A DNA stretch of 64,000 nt from Verminephrobacter eiseniae EF01-2. Lineage in GTDB: Bacteria > Pseudomonadota > Gammaproteobacteria > Burkholderiales > Burkholderiaceae_C. The stretch lies in NCBI RefSeq assembly GCF_000015565.1, contig NC_008786.1, positions 3,522,501-3,586,500 on the forward strand, read 5' to 3'. Every line of letters starts with the position of its first letter. Within the stretch, counting starts at the first letter, position 1. Position numbers and translations under genes: made by a program. Below the pieces are notes generated by a model. It was given only the letters and a program-made list of their open reading frames with translations. It was not told the origin of the DNA and did no database searches. Below are positions 39,164 through 49,278 of the stretch, piece after piece.

Positions 39164-40288
39164 ATGACAGCCAGTCTCGTCGTGGGGGCGATCAGCCTCG
39201 AAGCAACCCGGTTGGCTGCGAACCGGCTTGGAGTGCTGCTGCGCGGCAGCCGGTGCGGGGAGATCGTGCGCGAGCTTGCCAGCGCCCGCACGATCCGCAG
39301 TGCCGAGACCCTGATCCCGTCCGCGCGACGCACCGCCTCGCTGCTGCACTTTACGAGCCTGCTCGAAATCGCGGCCAAGGAAAGCGGGCGCATTCACCTG
39401 GGCCTGGACATGGCCGGGGCCGATCCGCCGCACGAGGTTGGCATCGTGAGCGGCCTGTTCCTCTACGCATCGACCGTGGGCCAGGCGCTGGAAGATTTGG
39501 TGCGGTTCTTTCCCATCATCCAGACCGGCACGACAGTCCGGCTCGCCTGCGAACAGGGCATCGCGCGTTTCATCTACAGCATCCAGGACCCGAGCATCAG
39601 CGACCGGTTGCAAGACGCGGCCTACACGCTCGGCAAGATCTGCCGGTCGCTGCGCCGGGCCACGGGCGATGCGTGGTCGCTCGAGCAGGTGACGATGGCG
39701 ATGCCTGCCCCGGCCTCGTTGCAGGCCTACACCCGCTTCTTCCGTGCCCCGGTGGTTTTCAACGCACAAGCCACCGCGCTGTGCTTTCCCGCAGCGTTTC
39801 TTGCGCTGCCCATTCGCACCGCCAACGCCGAGCGCTACGGCAACTTCTGCGCAGGCATGGCCAAAGCCTTGCCGGCAAACGAAGACCCCGGCCTGCTGGA
39901 AGATGCGCTTCGGGCCTGGATGAAGCAGGTGCTGCGCGAGTCGGGCGCCACGCTCGAACACGCGGCGGCCGACTTCGGCATCACGCCACGCACGCTGCAG
40001 CGGCGCTTGCGCGGCCTGGGCATCGGCTTTGTCGATCTGCGCGCGCAGGTGCGCATGGAGACCGCGCGCCGCATGCTCGTCGACAGCCACCTGTCGGTGA
40101 CGTGCATCGCCGAGCAGCTCGGCTTCAGCGAACCCAGCGCCTTCACGCGCGCTTTCCGCCGGCACACGCGCCAGAGCCCACGCGCGTTCCGCCAGGCCGC
40201 AGCGTGCCTTCCCGGAGGTGCCGCGCGCGACATGCGCGGCGATTGTCGCGTCCAGTCAAGTTTTCTCCGGATGCCCGGGCTAAGCTGA
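39164..40288 (+). CDS. AraC-family regulator with OruR/ArgR-type sensor domain
   Basis: 374 aa. The N-terminal ~200 residues match the arabinose-binding-like domain of OruR/QbdR regulators (HLGLDMAGADPPHEVGIVSGLFLYASTVGQAL). The C-terminal domain has LEHAAADFGITPRTLQRRLR and VTCIAEQLGFSEPSAFTRAFRRHTRQSPRAFRQ. OruR-type proteins commonly control ornithine or amino-acid catabolism. It stands between the amidinohydrolase and the aminotransferase operon and could regulate either. The stop codon lies 3 bp before a MITE copy. Confidence 0.9.
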   Translation: MTASLVVGAISLEATRLAANRLGVLLRGSRCGEIVRELASARTIRSAETLIPSARRTASLLHFTSLLEIAAKESGRIHLGLDMAGADPPHEVGIVSGLFLYASTVGQALEDLVRFFPIIQTGTTVRLACEQGIARFIYSIQDPSISDRLQDAAYTLGKICRSLRRATGDAWSLEQVTMAMPAPASLQAYTRFFRAPVVFNAQATALCFPAAFLALPIRTANAERYGNFCAGMAKALPANEDPGLLEDALRAWMKQVLRESGATLEHAAADFGITPRTLQRRLRGLGIGFVDLRAQVRMETARRMLVDSHLSVTCIAEQLGFSEPSAFTRAFRRHTRQSPRAFRQAAACLPGGAARDMRGDCRVQSSFLRMPGLS

Positions 40289-40290
40289 CC

Positions 40291-40456
40291 CTAGTGTCGC
40301 GTTACCGATCATCTGTCGGTCTGCGCTGGCCATCGAAGCGCATCGCGGCGTTGCATCGCTTGCCAATACGCTCGGTATGGGCGGCGCGATGCGCCTTGCG
40401 CTGCGCTCCGATGGCTGCGCGCAGCCTACGACATCTGATCGGTGACGCGACACTAG
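40291..40456. mobile_element. 166-bp MITE-like element, copy 2
   Basis: The same element as at 10790, with CTAG at both ends. The left terminal repeat differs by one base (GTTACCG for GTCACCG), and the internal stem reads GGTATGGGC in place of GGTATTGGC. It begins 3 bp after the stop codon of the AraC-type gene. Confidence 0.88.
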
Positions 40457-40511
40457 GCATTGAGGAGGCGCTGTGATGTGCGCGTTTTCACCGTTGCGCC
40501 AGTTGCACGCA

Positions 40512-40544
40512 CCCGATGAAATCATCGGGCACGGCACCGTGCCC
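40512..40544 (+). promoter_or_regulatory. Two overlapping hairpins in the aminotransferase leader
   Basis: CCCGATGA-AA-TCATCGGG (40512-40529) and GGGCACGG-CA-CCGTGCCC (40527-40544) share the GGG at 40527-40529, so only one can form fully at a time. They lie about 280 bp before the aminotransferase start, in a 370-bp stretch (40457-40826) with no gene I can identify. Such an arrangement could be regulatory, but no terminator T-run follows. Confidence 0.3.
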
Positions 40545-40826
40545 GGCGCTCTCGCGGCACCGGCATGCGCCCGGGTCCCGCTCGCGCAGGGCCATGAGCG
40601 GCAGACCCCTGGCAGCGGGCAGGATGCGGAGTCTGGCCGTGCACGACGCGGCTTGTCCCGGCTTGCCGGGAGTCGCACCCCGTCGACCAGCGCGGCGGGA
40701 ACCACGATGCCTGCGTCTGCGGATGCATGCATGCATGCGCGCACGCAACGCACCCGCTGGCCGTCATTGCGCTTCGTGGATGCGCGCTGCGCGTCCTTGT
40801 TTTTTCTTTTTTCTTCGAGGAACCCC

Positions 40827-42203
40827 ATGACCAAGACCGAGAGCACCGCCTGGCACCAGGACATCGCCCATGTGGTGCATCCCTATTCGAACCTCGATGC
40901 GCACAGCACGCTCGGCCCCACGGTCATCGCGCGCGGTGACGGCTGCTACGTCTACGACGAGCACGGCAAGCGCTACATCGAGGGCATGTCGGGCCTGTGG
41001 TGCGCATCGCTCGGCTTTTCCGAGAAGCGCCTGGTCGATGCGGCGACCAGGCAACTCAACACATTGCCCTACTACCACCTGTTCAGCCACCGTTCGCACC
41101 CGCCCGGCATCGCGCTGGCCCAAGCGCTCACGGCCGTCGCGCCCGAAGGTTTGAACCATGTGCTGTTCTCCAGCTCGGGTTCGGAGGCCAACGATGCCGC
41201 CGTCAAACTCATCTGGTACTACAACAACCTGCTGGGCCGTCCGCAGAAGAAGAAGATCATCTCGCGCCTGCACGGCTACCACGGTGTGACGGTGGCCTCG
41301 GGCAGCCTCACGGGTCTGGCGCATGTGCACCGCGATTTCGACCTGCCGCTGCCCCGCGTGCTGCACACCGACTGCCCGAGTCACTATCACTTCGGCCTGC
41401 CGGGCGAATCCGAGCCAGCGTTCACGCAGCGCATCACCGACAACCTGGAGCAACTGATCCTCGAGGAAGGCCCCGAAACCGTGGCCGCCTTCATTGCGGA
41501 GCCGGTGAGCGGCGCGGGCGGCGTGATCGTGCCACCGGCCGGTTACTTCGAGCGCGTGCAGGCGATTCTGAAGAAATACGACATTCTTTTCATCGTCGAC
41601 GAAGTCATCACCGGTTTCGGCCGCACCGGACGGATGTTCGGCTGCGAAACCTACGGCCTCCAACCCGACATGATGACCGTGGCCAAGGGTCTGTCGGGGG
41701 CCTACCAGCCGATCTCGGGCCTGCTGCTGACGGACGCCATCCACGACACGCTGCGGGCCGGCAGCCGCAAGCACGGCGCCTTTGCCCACGGCCTGACCTA
41801 TGCGGCGCACCCGGTGGCGGCTGCGGTGGCGCTCGAGACGCTGCACATTTACCGCGATCGCGACATCGTCGGCCATGTGCGCGAGGTGGCGCCGTACTTC
41901 CTGGAAAAGCTCGATGCATTGGCCGAGCATCCGCTGGTCGGACAGGTGCGCGGCGTCGGTCTGATCGCGGCCGTGGAGATCACGGCCGACAAGGCCGCCC
42001 GCAAGCCCTTCGAGCCGACGGCCGGCATGGGCGCATGGATCCAGAACCGGACCATGGAATACGGCGTGATCGTGCGCACCATCGCCCATTGCGTGGCGCT
42101 GTGCCCGCCGTTGATTTCCGAGCGCCAGCATATCGACGAACTGTTCGGCGGGCTCTCGCGTGCGCTCGACGATGCGCTGGTGCATGTGCGCGCGAACAAG
42201 TAA
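40827..42203 (+). CDS. Class III aminotransferase (omega-amino acid type)
   Basis: 458-aa PLP enzyme. [35 protein letters not shown], the cofactor-binding D258 in [15 protein letters not shown] and the Schiff-base lysine K287 in [16 protein letters not shown] are all present. Enzymes of this group move terminal amino groups of substrates such as beta-alanine, GABA or putrescine to pyruvate or 2-oxoglutarate, leaving an aldehyde. ATG 40827 has CGAGGAA upstream; the frame open to 40473 is unsupported. An aldehyde dehydrogenase gene follows 26 bp downstream and would oxidise the product. Confidence 0.93.
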   Translation: MTKTESTAWHQDIAHVVHPYSNLDAHSTLGPTVIARGDGCYVYDEHGKRYIEGMSGLWCASLGFSEKRLVDAATRQLNTLPYYHLFSHRSHPPGIALAQALTAVAPEGLNHVLFSSSGSEANDAAVKLIWYYNNLLGRPQKKKIISRLHGYHGVTVASGSLTGLAHVHRDFDLPLPRVLHTDCPSHYHFGLPGESEPAFTQRITDNLEQLILEEGPETVAAFIAEPVSGAGGVIVPPAGYFERVQAILKKYDILFIVDEVITGFGRTGRMFGCETYGLQPDMMTVAKGLSGAYQPISGLLLTDAIHDTLRAGSRKHGAFAHGLTYAAHPVAAAVALETLHIYRDRDIVGHVREVAPYFLEKLDALAEHPLVGQVRGVGLIAAVEITADKAARKPFEPTAGMGAWIQNRTMEYGVIVRTIAHCVALCPPLISERQHIDELFGGLSRALDDALVHVRANK

Positions 42204-42229
42204 ATCCGGGTCCCCCGGCGGAGACATTC

Positions 42230-43660
42230 ATGTACGAAACGCTTTCCCTTTACATCGACGGCGAGTTTCTCCAGGGCGACGGCCGCGTCGAGCAGGACGT
42301 GTTCGACCCGGCCACGGGTGAGCGGCTCGGCCGCCTGCCGCACGCCAGCCGCGCCGACCTCGACCGCGCACTTGCCGCCGCGCAGCGCGCCTTCGAGAGC
42401 TGGCGCACCGTGTCGCCGATGGAGCGCAGCGCCATCTTGCGCAAGGTTGCTGAACTCAGTCGTGCCCGCGCCCAGGAGATCGGCCGCAACATCACGCTCG
42501 ACCAAGGCAAACCGTTGGCCGAGGCCGTGGGCGAGGTGGTGCGCTGCGCCGACCACTGCGACTGGCATGCGGAGGAGGGGCGCCGCATTTACGGCCGCGT
42601 CATTGCGCCGCGCCTGCCCAGCGTGCGGCAGTTGGTGCTGCGCGAGCCGATTGGCGTGTGCGCCGCATTCACGCCCTGGAACTTCCCGTACAACCAGGCC
42701 ATCCGCAAGATCGCGGCCGCCGTTGCCGCAGGCTGCACGATCATCATCAAAGGGCCGGAGGATTCGCCCAGCGCGGTGGTGACCATCGCGCGCCTGTTCC
42801 ACGAAGCCGGCCTGCCGCCGGGCGTGCTCAATGTGGTGTGGGGTGTGCCGAGCGAGGTGTCCGAATACCTCATTGCCTCGCCCATCGTGCGCAAGGTCTC
42901 GTTCACCGGCTCGGTGCCGGTGGGCAAGCAGATCGCAGCGCTGGCCGGCAGTCACATGAAGCGCATCACGATGGAACTGGGCGGGCACTCGCCGGTGATC
43001 GTCTGCGACGACGCCGACGTCGAGCGCGCCGCCGCCATGCTGGCCACCTTGAAGTTCACGAACGCAGGGCAGGTCTGTGTCTCGCCGACGCGCTTTTACA
43101 TCCAGGAAAAGGTGTGGGACCGCTTCATGGCGCGCTTTACCGAGGCGAGCCGTGGCGTCAAGGTCGGCGCCGGCATCGCGCCGGGCACCACCATGGGCCC
43201 GCTGGTGCATGCGCGCCGCGTGAGCGCGATGGCGGACTTCGTGCAGGACGCCAGGGAGCGTGGCGCGCGCATCGAGGTCGGCGGCGAGCGCATCGGCGAC
43301 ATCGGCCACTTCTTCGCGCCGACGGTGATCGTCGCGCCGCCCGACGACGCGCGGATCATGCAGTCCGAGCCGTTCGGCCCGGTGGCGGCCTGCGTGCCGT
43401 TCAAGGCGCTCGATGAGGCCATCCGGCGCGCCAACAGCCTGCCCTACGGGCTTGCGTCATATGCATTCACCGCGTCGAGCAAGAGCGCGCTGCGCATCCA
43501 GAACGGCATCGAAGCCGGCATGGTGAACATCAACCACTTTGGCCATGGCCTGCCGGAACTGCCCTTCGGCGGCATCAAGGACAGCGGCATAGGCAGCGAA
43601 GGCGGCACCGAGACCTTCGACGGCTATCTGCTCACCAAGCTCGTGACGCAGATGGACTGA
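42230..43660 (+). CDS. NAD(P)-dependent aldehyde dehydrogenase (GabD-like)
   Basis: 476 aa. The glutamate base is E249 in [12 protein letters not shown] and the nucleophile is C283 in [41 protein letters not shown] is the cofactor-binding region. Similarity is greatest to succinate- and related semialdehyde dehydrogenases. The start is ATG 42230 with GGCGGAG upstream. It would complete the route from a terminal amine to a carboxylic acid with the preceding aminotransferase. Confidence 0.93.
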   Translation: MYETLSLYIDGEFLQGDGRVEQDVFDPATGERLGRLPHASRADLDRALAAAQRAFESWRTVSPMERSAILRKVAELSRARAQEIGRNITLDQGKPLAEAVGEVVRCADHCDWHAEEGRRIYGRVIAPRLPSVRQLVLREPIGVCAAFTPWNFPYNQAIRKIAAAVAAGCTIIIKGPEDSPSAVVTIARLFHEAGLPPGVLNVVWGVPSEVSEYLIASPIVRKVSFTGSVPVGKQIAALAGSHMKRITMELGGHSPVIVCDDADVERAAAMLATLKFTNAGQVCVSPTRFYIQEKVWDRFMARFTEASRGVKVGAGIAPGTTMGPLVHARRVSAMADFVQDARERGARIEVGGERIGDIGHFFAPTVIVAPPDDARIMQSEPFGPVAACVPFKALDEAIRRANSLPYGLASYAFTASSKSALRIQNGIEAGMVNINHFGHGLPELPFGGIKDSGIGSEGGTETFDGYLLTKLVTQMD

Positions 43661-43728
43661 AGGCTGAAGGCGCCCCAGCGCGCCGCGTCCGACACCCGTT
43701 GCTTCCTCTGCGTTCCAAAGGAAATCCG

Positions 43729-45372
43729 ATGAGACATGCCCTGAAAGCCGTGGCCGTCTCGGCCATGATGTCGGCCATGATGTCGGCCATGGTATCGGCC
43801 ATGGTATCGGCCATGGTATCGGCCATGATGTCGCCGGGCGGCGCGCACGCCGCCACGCCGGCGGACACGCTCGTGATCGCGCGCGACATCAGCGCTTTCC
43901 TCTCGCTCGATCCGCAAGAGGCGTTCGAGATTGCCTCCGGCGACACGCTGAACAACCTCTATCTGCGGCTGGTGCAGCACGACCCGCGCGATTTCCGGAA
44001 GATCATCCCGGGTGCCGCCGAGCGTTGGGAGGCTTCGGCCGACGGCCGGCAGGTGGTGTTCAAGATCCGGTCCGGGCTGAAGTTCCAGTCCGGCAATCCG
44101 CTCACGGCCGAGGACGCAGCGTTCTCGCTGCGCCGTGGGGTGCTACTGGGCAAGCCGCCGTCGATCATCCTGCGCCAGTTCGGCTGGTCCAAAGACAACG
44201 TCGGGCAGAAGGTGCGCGCCGAAGGCGACAGGCTGATCGTCTCGTTCGACCGGCCCTATGCGCTCGATCTCGTGCTCAGCGCGTTCAGCGCCGCCATCGC
44301 CTCGGTGGTCGATAGCAAACTGGTCATGGCCAACGCGCGCAATGGCGACCTCGGCAACGCCTGGCTGCGCACCCGCTCGGCGGGCGCCGGCGCCTACAGG
44401 CTGCTCGAATGGAAGGCCAAGGATGCCGTGGTGATCGAAGCCTTCCCCGGCTACGCGGGCGGCGCCGCGCCGCGCATCAGGCGTGTGATCGTGCGGCATG
44501 TGGCGGAGGCGGCGGCGCAACGGCTGCTGCTGGACAAGGGCGATGTCGATGTCGCCGCCGACCTCAACCCCGACCAGGTGCGGGCCATCGCCTCGAACCC
44601 GGATCTGAAGGTGGTGCAGGTGCCGCGCGACACGGTGTTCTACCTGGCGCTGAACCAGGCCAACCCGACCCTCGCCAAGCCCGAGGTCTGGCAGGCCGCG
44701 CGCTGGCTGGTCGACTATGACGGCATCGCCAACCAGCTCTTTCGCGGCCAGTACAAGGTCAACCAAGCGCCGGTGGCGCAGGGCATGGCCGGCGCCCTGC
44801 CGGAGCGGCCGTACAAGCTCGATGTCGCCAAGGCCAAGGCGCTGCTCGCCAAGGCGGGGCTGGGCGGCGGCTTTACGGTGTCGGTCGACGCGATGGCGGC
44901 CACCCCCTACCGCGAGATCGCGCAGTCGCTGCAATCGACCTTCGGCCAGGCCGGCATCGTGCTCGACCTGCGCGTGGCCGAGCCCTCGCAGGTGCTGACC
45001 CGCTACCGCGAGCGCCGCCACGACATGATCGTGTTCGTCTGGTCGCCGGACTATTCGGACCCGAGCTCGACCATCGAGTTCTTCGCGCGCAACACCGACA
45101 ACGGCGCAGGCGTTGCCAACAAGAACGCCGCCTGGCGCAACCACTGGCTGATTCCGCAACTGACCGTCGAGACCGAGCAGGCTTCGCGCGAGATCGATCC
45201 GCCGGCGCGCGTGCAGCGCTACGGCCACTTGCAGCGCGTGCTGCGCGACGATTCGCCGTTCGTCTTCATGATGCAAAAGGACGATCCGGTTGCGATGCGC
45301 AAGAACGTGCAGAACTACGGCGGCGGCGTGACCTTCGACTCGACGCACTACCACATCATCGAGAAGAAATGA
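43729..45372 (+). CDS. Peptide/nickel-type substrate-binding protein with repetitive signal peptide
   Basis: 547-aa periplasmic protein of solute-binding family 5 (DppA/OppA). The mature part begins after AHA near residue 40 and includes VIARDISAFLSLDPQEAFE, PGAAERWEASADGRQVVFKIRSGLKFQSGNPLTAEDAAFSL and FVWSPDYSDPSSTIEFF. The signal peptide is unusual: 12-bp tandem units encode MMSA/MVSA repeats in its hydrophobic core. ATG 43729 has AAAGGAA upstream. The four transporter genes downstream overlap or nearly touch it. Confidence 0.92.
   Translation: MRHALKAVAVSAMMSAMMSAMVSAMVSAMVSAMMSPGGAHAATPADTLVIARDISAFLSLDPQEAFEIASGDTLNNLYLRLVQHDPRDFRKIIPGAAERWEASADGRQVVFKIRSGLKFQSGNPLTAEDAAFSLRRGVLLGKPPSIILRQFGWSKDNVGQKVRAEGDRLIVSFDRPYALDLVLSAFSAAIASVVDSKLVMANARNGDLGNAWLRTRSAGAGAYRLLEWKAKDAVVIEAFPGYAGGAAPRIRRVIVRHVAEAAAQRLLLDKGDVDVAADLNPDQVRAIASNPDLKVVQVPRDTVFYLALNQANPTLAKPEVWQAARWLVDYDGIANQLFRGQYKVNQAPVAQGMAGALPERPYKLDVAKAKALLAKAGLGGGFTVSVDAMAATPYREIAQSLQSTFGQAGIVLDLRVAEPSQVLTRYRERRHDMIVFVWSPDYSDPSSTIEFFARNTDNGAGVANKNAAWRNHWLIPQLTVETEQASREIDPPARVQRYGHLQRVLRDDSPFVFMMQKDDPVAMRKNVQNYGGGVTFDSTHYHIIEKK
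43765..43836 (+). repeat. Six 12-bp tandem units encoding the signal peptide core
   Basis: Two ATGATGTCGGCC, three ATGGTATCGGCC and a final ATGATGTCGCCG. Each unit encodes Met-Met/Val-Ser-Ala, so gain or loss of a unit lengthens or shortens the signal peptide by four residues without changing frame. Confidence 0.92.
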
Positions 45373-46478
45373 GCGTGGGCGAGGTGGCGATGCAACCGCA
45401 AGCCGCTGACCCCTGCGAACGGCTGCCTGCGATCGCAGCGCCGCCCGCGCACAGCGCGTGGCGCCGCCGGGTGCGCTGGCTGGCCGGGACGCTGTCCACG
45501 GTGCTGATCACGCTGGCCGGGCTGCTGCTGGTCACATTTTTGCTCGGTCGCGTGCTGCCCGCCGACCCGGTGCTGCGCGTCGTCGGCGACCGCGCGCCAC
45601 AGGATCTGTACGACCGCGTGTACCGGGAGATGGGCCTTCATCGCCCGTTGGCGCAGCAGTTCGCGCTGTTCATTGGCGACATGGTGCGCGGCAACTTCGG
45701 CAAATCGTCGGTGACGGGCAACCCGATCGGCGAGGACATCCTGCGCTACTTTCCGGCGACCGTCGAACTCGCAACGCTGGCCATCGTGCTCGGCGTGCTC
45801 GGCGCCATCCCGCTGGGCGTGCTGTGCGCCCGGTATGCCGGGCGGTGGCCCGACCATCTGGTGCGGGTCGCGTCGCTCGTCGGCCACTCGGTGCCGATTT
45901 TCTGGCTCGGCATCGTCGGCCTGCTGGTGTTCTATGCCCGCCTGGGCTGGGTGGCGGGGCCTGGCCGGCTCGACGTGGCCTACCGCTACGCAGTGCCCGA
46001 GGTGACGCGGCTGATGCTGGTGGACAGCCTGCTTGCCGGCGAGTGGGAGGTCTTTGGCAACGCGCTGTCGCACATCGTGCTGCCGGCCGCGCTGCTGGGC
46101 CTGGTGGCGCTGGGCTATGTGGCGCGCATGACGCGCAGCTTTCTGCTGTGGCAACTGCGCCAGGACTACACCACGGTGCTGCGCCTGAAGGGACTGAGCG
46201 AATCGGCCATCTTGTGGCGGCATGCGCTGCGCAACGCAGCCGGGCCGATTCTCGCGGTGATCGCGCTGACCTACGCCTACCTGCTGGAGGGCGCCGTGCT
46301 GACCGAGACCGTTTTCGCCTGGCCGGGGCTGGGCATGTACATCACCGATTCGCTGTTCGCCGCCGACATCCCGGCGGTGCTGACGGCGACCTTGCTGGTC
46401 GGTCTGATCTTCATGCTGATCAACATCGCCAGCGAGCTGATCCAGTCGGCGCTCGACCCGAGGACCCGCCGGCCATGA
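45369..46478 (+). CDS. DppB-type ABC transporter permease
   Basis: 369-aa inner-membrane protein with six membrane segments (TLSTVLITLAGLLLVTFLLGRVLP first) and the characteristic DRVYREMGLHRPLAQQFALFIGDMVRGNFGKS periplasmic region. The EAA-like loop is LRLKGLSESAILWRHALRNAAGP. It overlaps the binding-protein gene as ATGA and the next permease by 4 bp. Confidence 0.93.
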   Translation: MSVGEVAMQPQAADPCERLPAIAAPPAHSAWRRRVRWLAGTLSTVLITLAGLLLVTFLLGRVLPADPVLRVVGDRAPQDLYDRVYREMGLHRPLAQQFALFIGDMVRGNFGKSSVTGNPIGEDILRYFPATVELATLAIVLGVLGAIPLGVLCARYAGRWPDHLVRVASLVGHSVPIFWLGIVGLLVFYARLGWVAGPGRLDVAYRYAVPEVTRLMLVDSLLAGEWEVFGNALSHIVLPAALLGLVALGYVARMTRSFLLWQLRQDYTTVLRLKGLSESAILWRHALRNAAGPILAVIALTYAYLLEGAVLTETVFAWPGLGMYITDSLFAADIPAVLTATLLVGLIFMLINIASELIQSALDPRTRRP

Positions 46479-47380
46479 ACCGCCTGACTGACGGCCTGCG
46501 CTGGCTCGCCTCGGACATGCCCGCCACGCGCGCGCAGGCGCGTCTGGGCGCGGCCTATCGGCTCCTGCGGCGGCTGCCGGGCCAGCCGATCGGCGTTGCC
46601 GGCTTGGGGCTCGTGGGCCTCATCACCGCGCTTGCGCTGGGCGCGCCGCTGCTGCCGCTGGCCGACCCGGCGGCCCAGTCGCTCGGCGACCGGCTGTTGC
46701 CGCCTTCGGCAGCGCACTGGCTGGGCACCGACACGCTGGGGCGCGACATGCTGTCGCGGCTGGTCTTTGGCGCCCGGCCCACGTTGGCCATCGTGGCACT
46801 CGTGCTGCTGGCGAGCGTGCCGGCCGGGGTGCTGATCGGCGCGGCGGCTGGCCTCTGGGGCGGCTGGGTCGAGACGGTGCTGATGCGGCTGGCCGACCTG
46901 TTCATGGCCTTCCCGCGACTGATCCTCGCGATCGCCGTGGCGGCCACGCTCGGCATCGGCCTGTGGAGCGCCGTCATCTCCATCGCGCTGACGGGCTGGC
47001 CGCCCTATGCGCGCGTGGCGCGGGCCGAGGTGGCGATGGTGCGCCAAGCCGAGTTCATCCAGGCGGCACGCGCGCTGGGCGTCTCGCACCTGCGCCTGTG
47101 GCTGCGCCACGCATTGCCGCTGTGCCTGCCCTCGGCCGTGGTGCGCGCGGCGCTCGACGCGCCGGGCATCGTGCTGATCACTTCGGGCCTTGGCTTTCTC
47201 GGCCTGGGCCTGCCGCCGCCTGCGCCCGAATGGGGCGCCATGGTGGCCGAAGGACGCGCCATCGTTTTTGAAGCCTGGTGGGTGTCCAGCCTGCCGGGTC
47301 TGCTGATTCTGGCGCTGGGCCTGGGCTTGAATTTCCTCGGCGACGCGCTGCGCGATGCCGTCGATCCCGGCGTCAAGTGA
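46475..47380 (+). CDS. DppC-type ABC transporter permease
   Basis: 301 aa, beginning MNRLTDGLRWLASD. HWLGTDTLGRDMLSRLVFGARPTL is the DppC/OppC signature, and the EAA loop is QAARALGVSHLRLWLRHALP. Six hydrophobic segments are visible. It starts at ATG 46475 overlapping the DppB-type stop codon. Confidence 0.93.
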   Translation: MNRLTDGLRWLASDMPATRAQARLGAAYRLLRRLPGQPIGVAGLGLVGLITALALGAPLLPLADPAAQSLGDRLLPPSAAHWLGTDTLGRDMLSRLVFGARPTLAIVALVLLASVPAGVLIGAAAGLWGGWVETVLMRLADLFMAFPRLILAIAVAATLGIGLWSAVISIALTGWPPYARVARAEVAMVRQAEFIQAARALGVSHLRLWLRHALPLCLPSAVVRAALDAPGIVLITSGLGFLGLGLPPPAPEWGAMVAEGRAIVFEAWWVSSLPGLLILALGLGLNFLGDALRDAVDPGVK

Positions 47381-47392
47381 GCGCCGCATGGC

Positions 47393-48268
47393 ATGAACAC
47401 CGCAACCACGGCCACGGCAAGCCAGGCGGGCGAATCACCGCTGCTGGAGATCGACAACCTGCGCATCGCGTTCGCCACGCCGCAGGGCCGGACGCAGGCA
47501 GTGCGCGGCGTGCGCCTGCGAATGGGACGGGAACGCCTGGCGGTGGTCGGAGAATCCGGCTCGGGCAAGTCCATCACCTTCCTGGCGCTGCTCGGCCTGC
47601 TGCCGGACAGCGCAACCGTCAGCGCCGACCGCATGCGGTTCGACGGGCAGGATCTGCTGGGCCTGGGCGCGCACGCCCAGCGCGCGTTGCGCGGACGCCG
47701 CATCGGCATCGTGGTGCAAGACCCGCGCCAGGGCTTCGACCCGCAGATGAGCATCGGTCAGCAACTCGCCGAGATGCTGCGGCTGCACGGCAAGGCGCCG
47801 CGCCAGGGCGTGCATCGGCGGGTGCGCGAACTGCTGGCCGACATGCATATCCGCGAGCCGGGCCGGGTCGCCGACCTCTACCCGCACCAAGTCTCCGGCG
47901 GCATGGCCCAGCGCGCGATGCTGGCGATGATGCTGTCGGCCGAGCCCGACCTGCTGATCGCCGACGAGGCCACCTCGGCGCTCGACGCCGTGGCGCGCCA
48001 TCACATGCTCGCGCTGATCGACGAACAGGTGCGCCTGCGCGGCATGGGCCTGATCCTCATCAGCCACGACCTCGACCTGGTCGCCGGCCATGCCGACCGC
48101 GTGATCGTGATGTACGCAGGCCGCGTGCTGGAAGAACTCCCGGCCGCCGGCATGGCGCTGGCCGCCACGCACCCGTACACGCGCGGCCTCATGGCCTGCC
48201 GGCCTGCGCTGCAGCGCCTCGGCGCAGCACTCCCCGTGCTCGACAGGGACCCTGCATGGCTGCATTGA
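47393..48268 (+). CDS. DppD-type ABC transporter ATP-binding protein
   Basis: 291 aa. Walker [10 protein letters not shown] near residue 53, Q-loop [14 protein letters not shown], signature VSGGMAQR, Walker [13 protein letters not shown]. The C-terminal region ends with [14 protein letters not shown], as in OppD/DppD, but lacks the usual cysteine-rich cluster. Gly-Met-Ala in place of Gly-Gln-Arg in the signature is typical of this subgroup. It ends 13 bp inside the next gene. Confidence 0.92.
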   Translation: MNTATTATASQAGESPLLEIDNLRIAFATPQGRTQAVRGVRLRMGRERLAVVGESGSGKSITFLALLGLLPDSATVSADRMRFDGQDLLGLGAHAQRALRGRRIGIVVQDPRQGFDPQMSIGQQLAEMLRLHGKAPRQGVHRRVRELLADMHIREPGRVADLYPHQVSGGMAQRAMLAMMLSAEPDLLIADEATSALDAVARHHMLALIDEQVRLRGMGLILISHDLDLVAGHADRVIVMYAGRVLEELPAAGMALAATHPYTRGLMACRPALQRLGAALPVLDRDPAWLH

Positions 48269-49002
48269 ATCCGCTGGCGCTGAGCGTGTCCGACCTCGTC
48301 GTGCGTCGCGGCAACGCGGTCGTGGTCGCCGGCGTGTCCTTCGGCGTTGCCCATGGCGGCAGCCTGGGCATCGTGGGCGAATCGGGCTGCGGCAAGAGCA
48401 CCATCTTGCGCGCCATCGCCGGCATCGACACCGGCTGGCAAGGCCGCATCGCGGCCCTGGGGCAGCCCATCGGCCACCGGCGCAGCCTGGCCGACCGCCG
48501 CGCCATGCAGATGGTTTTCCAGGACCCGCTGGCCGCGCTCAACCCGGCGCACACCGTCGACGAGGCCCTGCGCGAGCCGTTGCTGGTGCATCGCATGGAC
48601 GACCACGAGCGGCGTGTCGCCGAAGCCTTGCGCACGGTGGCGCTGCCGCCGGCGGTGCGCTTTCGTTTTCCCGGCCAACTCTCCGGCGGCCAGCGCCAGC
48701 GGGTGTGCATTGCGCGCGCGCTGCTGGTCCAGCCGAAGGTGCTGCTGCTCGACGAGCCGACCTCGGCGCTCGATGTGTCGGTGCAGGCCGAAGTGCTGAA
48801 CCTGCTCTCGCGCCTGCGCCGCGAGCATCGGCAGGCATTCGTGCTGGTGAGCCACGACCTGGGCGTGGTGGCGCACATGTGCGATCACATCGCCTTCATG
48901 GCCGGCGGGCGCTTCGTCGAGATGCTGACGCGCGCGGAGCTTGTCGCGCGCCAGGTGCGCTCCGACGCGGCGCGCCAACTGCTGGCCGCGTCCGGCGCGT
49001 AG
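48256..49002 (+). CDS. DppF-type ABC transporter ATP-binding protein
   Basis: 248 aa. Walker A GESGCGKST near residue 39, Q-loop MVFQDPLAALNPAHTV, signature LSGGQRQR, Walker B VLLLDEPTSALD, H-loop LVSHDLGVVAHMCD. It is shorter than many DppF proteins and lacks a long C-terminal extension. ATG 48256 overlaps the DppD-type gene in another frame. It is the last gene of this operon. Confidence 0.92.
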   Translation: MAALNPLALSVSDLVVRRGNAVVVAGVSFGVAHGGSLGIVGESGCGKSTILRAIAGIDTGWQGRIAALGQPIGHRRSLADRRAMQMVFQDPLAALNPAHTVDEALREPLLVHRMDDHERRVAEALRTVALPPAVRFRFPGQLSGGQRQRVCIARALLVQPKVLLLDEPTSALDVSVQAEVLNLLSRLRREHRQAFVLVSHDLGVVAHMCDHIAFMAGGRFVEMLTRAELVARQVRSDAARQLLAASGA

Positions 49003-49278
49003 GAGGAGGAGAAAGGAGAAAGGAGGAAGGAGAACAAGAGTTTGGTCGCCAACGTGATGTCTTCGGGAACGCCTGCCTTCTTGCTGCCTTCTTTCTGCCA
49101 AATGGGGTCTTCGGCCCAGGCGCGGGGCAAATCGAGCGCCTCGTGGAAGCGGATGGTGATGGTGGTTTCTTCGCCGGCGCTCAGGTTCCAATGCGGCGCT
49201 GCGCGCCTGATGCAGCAGGCGTGGCAGTGGCGCCCGGTGGGGCCGGATCACGATGACCGCGTTGCCCCCTTGCCACCC
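49003..49278. other. Gap between the peptide transporter and the Ig-like gene
   Basis: A purine-rich run (about 49002-49037, repeats of GGAGAAAGGAGG type) is followed by sequence that reads on the minus strand SAGEETTITIRFHEALDLPR, then AWAEDPIWQKEGSKKAGVPE and a few more residues. It looks protein-like but has no start and no family that I recognise; a gene remnant is possible. Confidence 0.35.
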
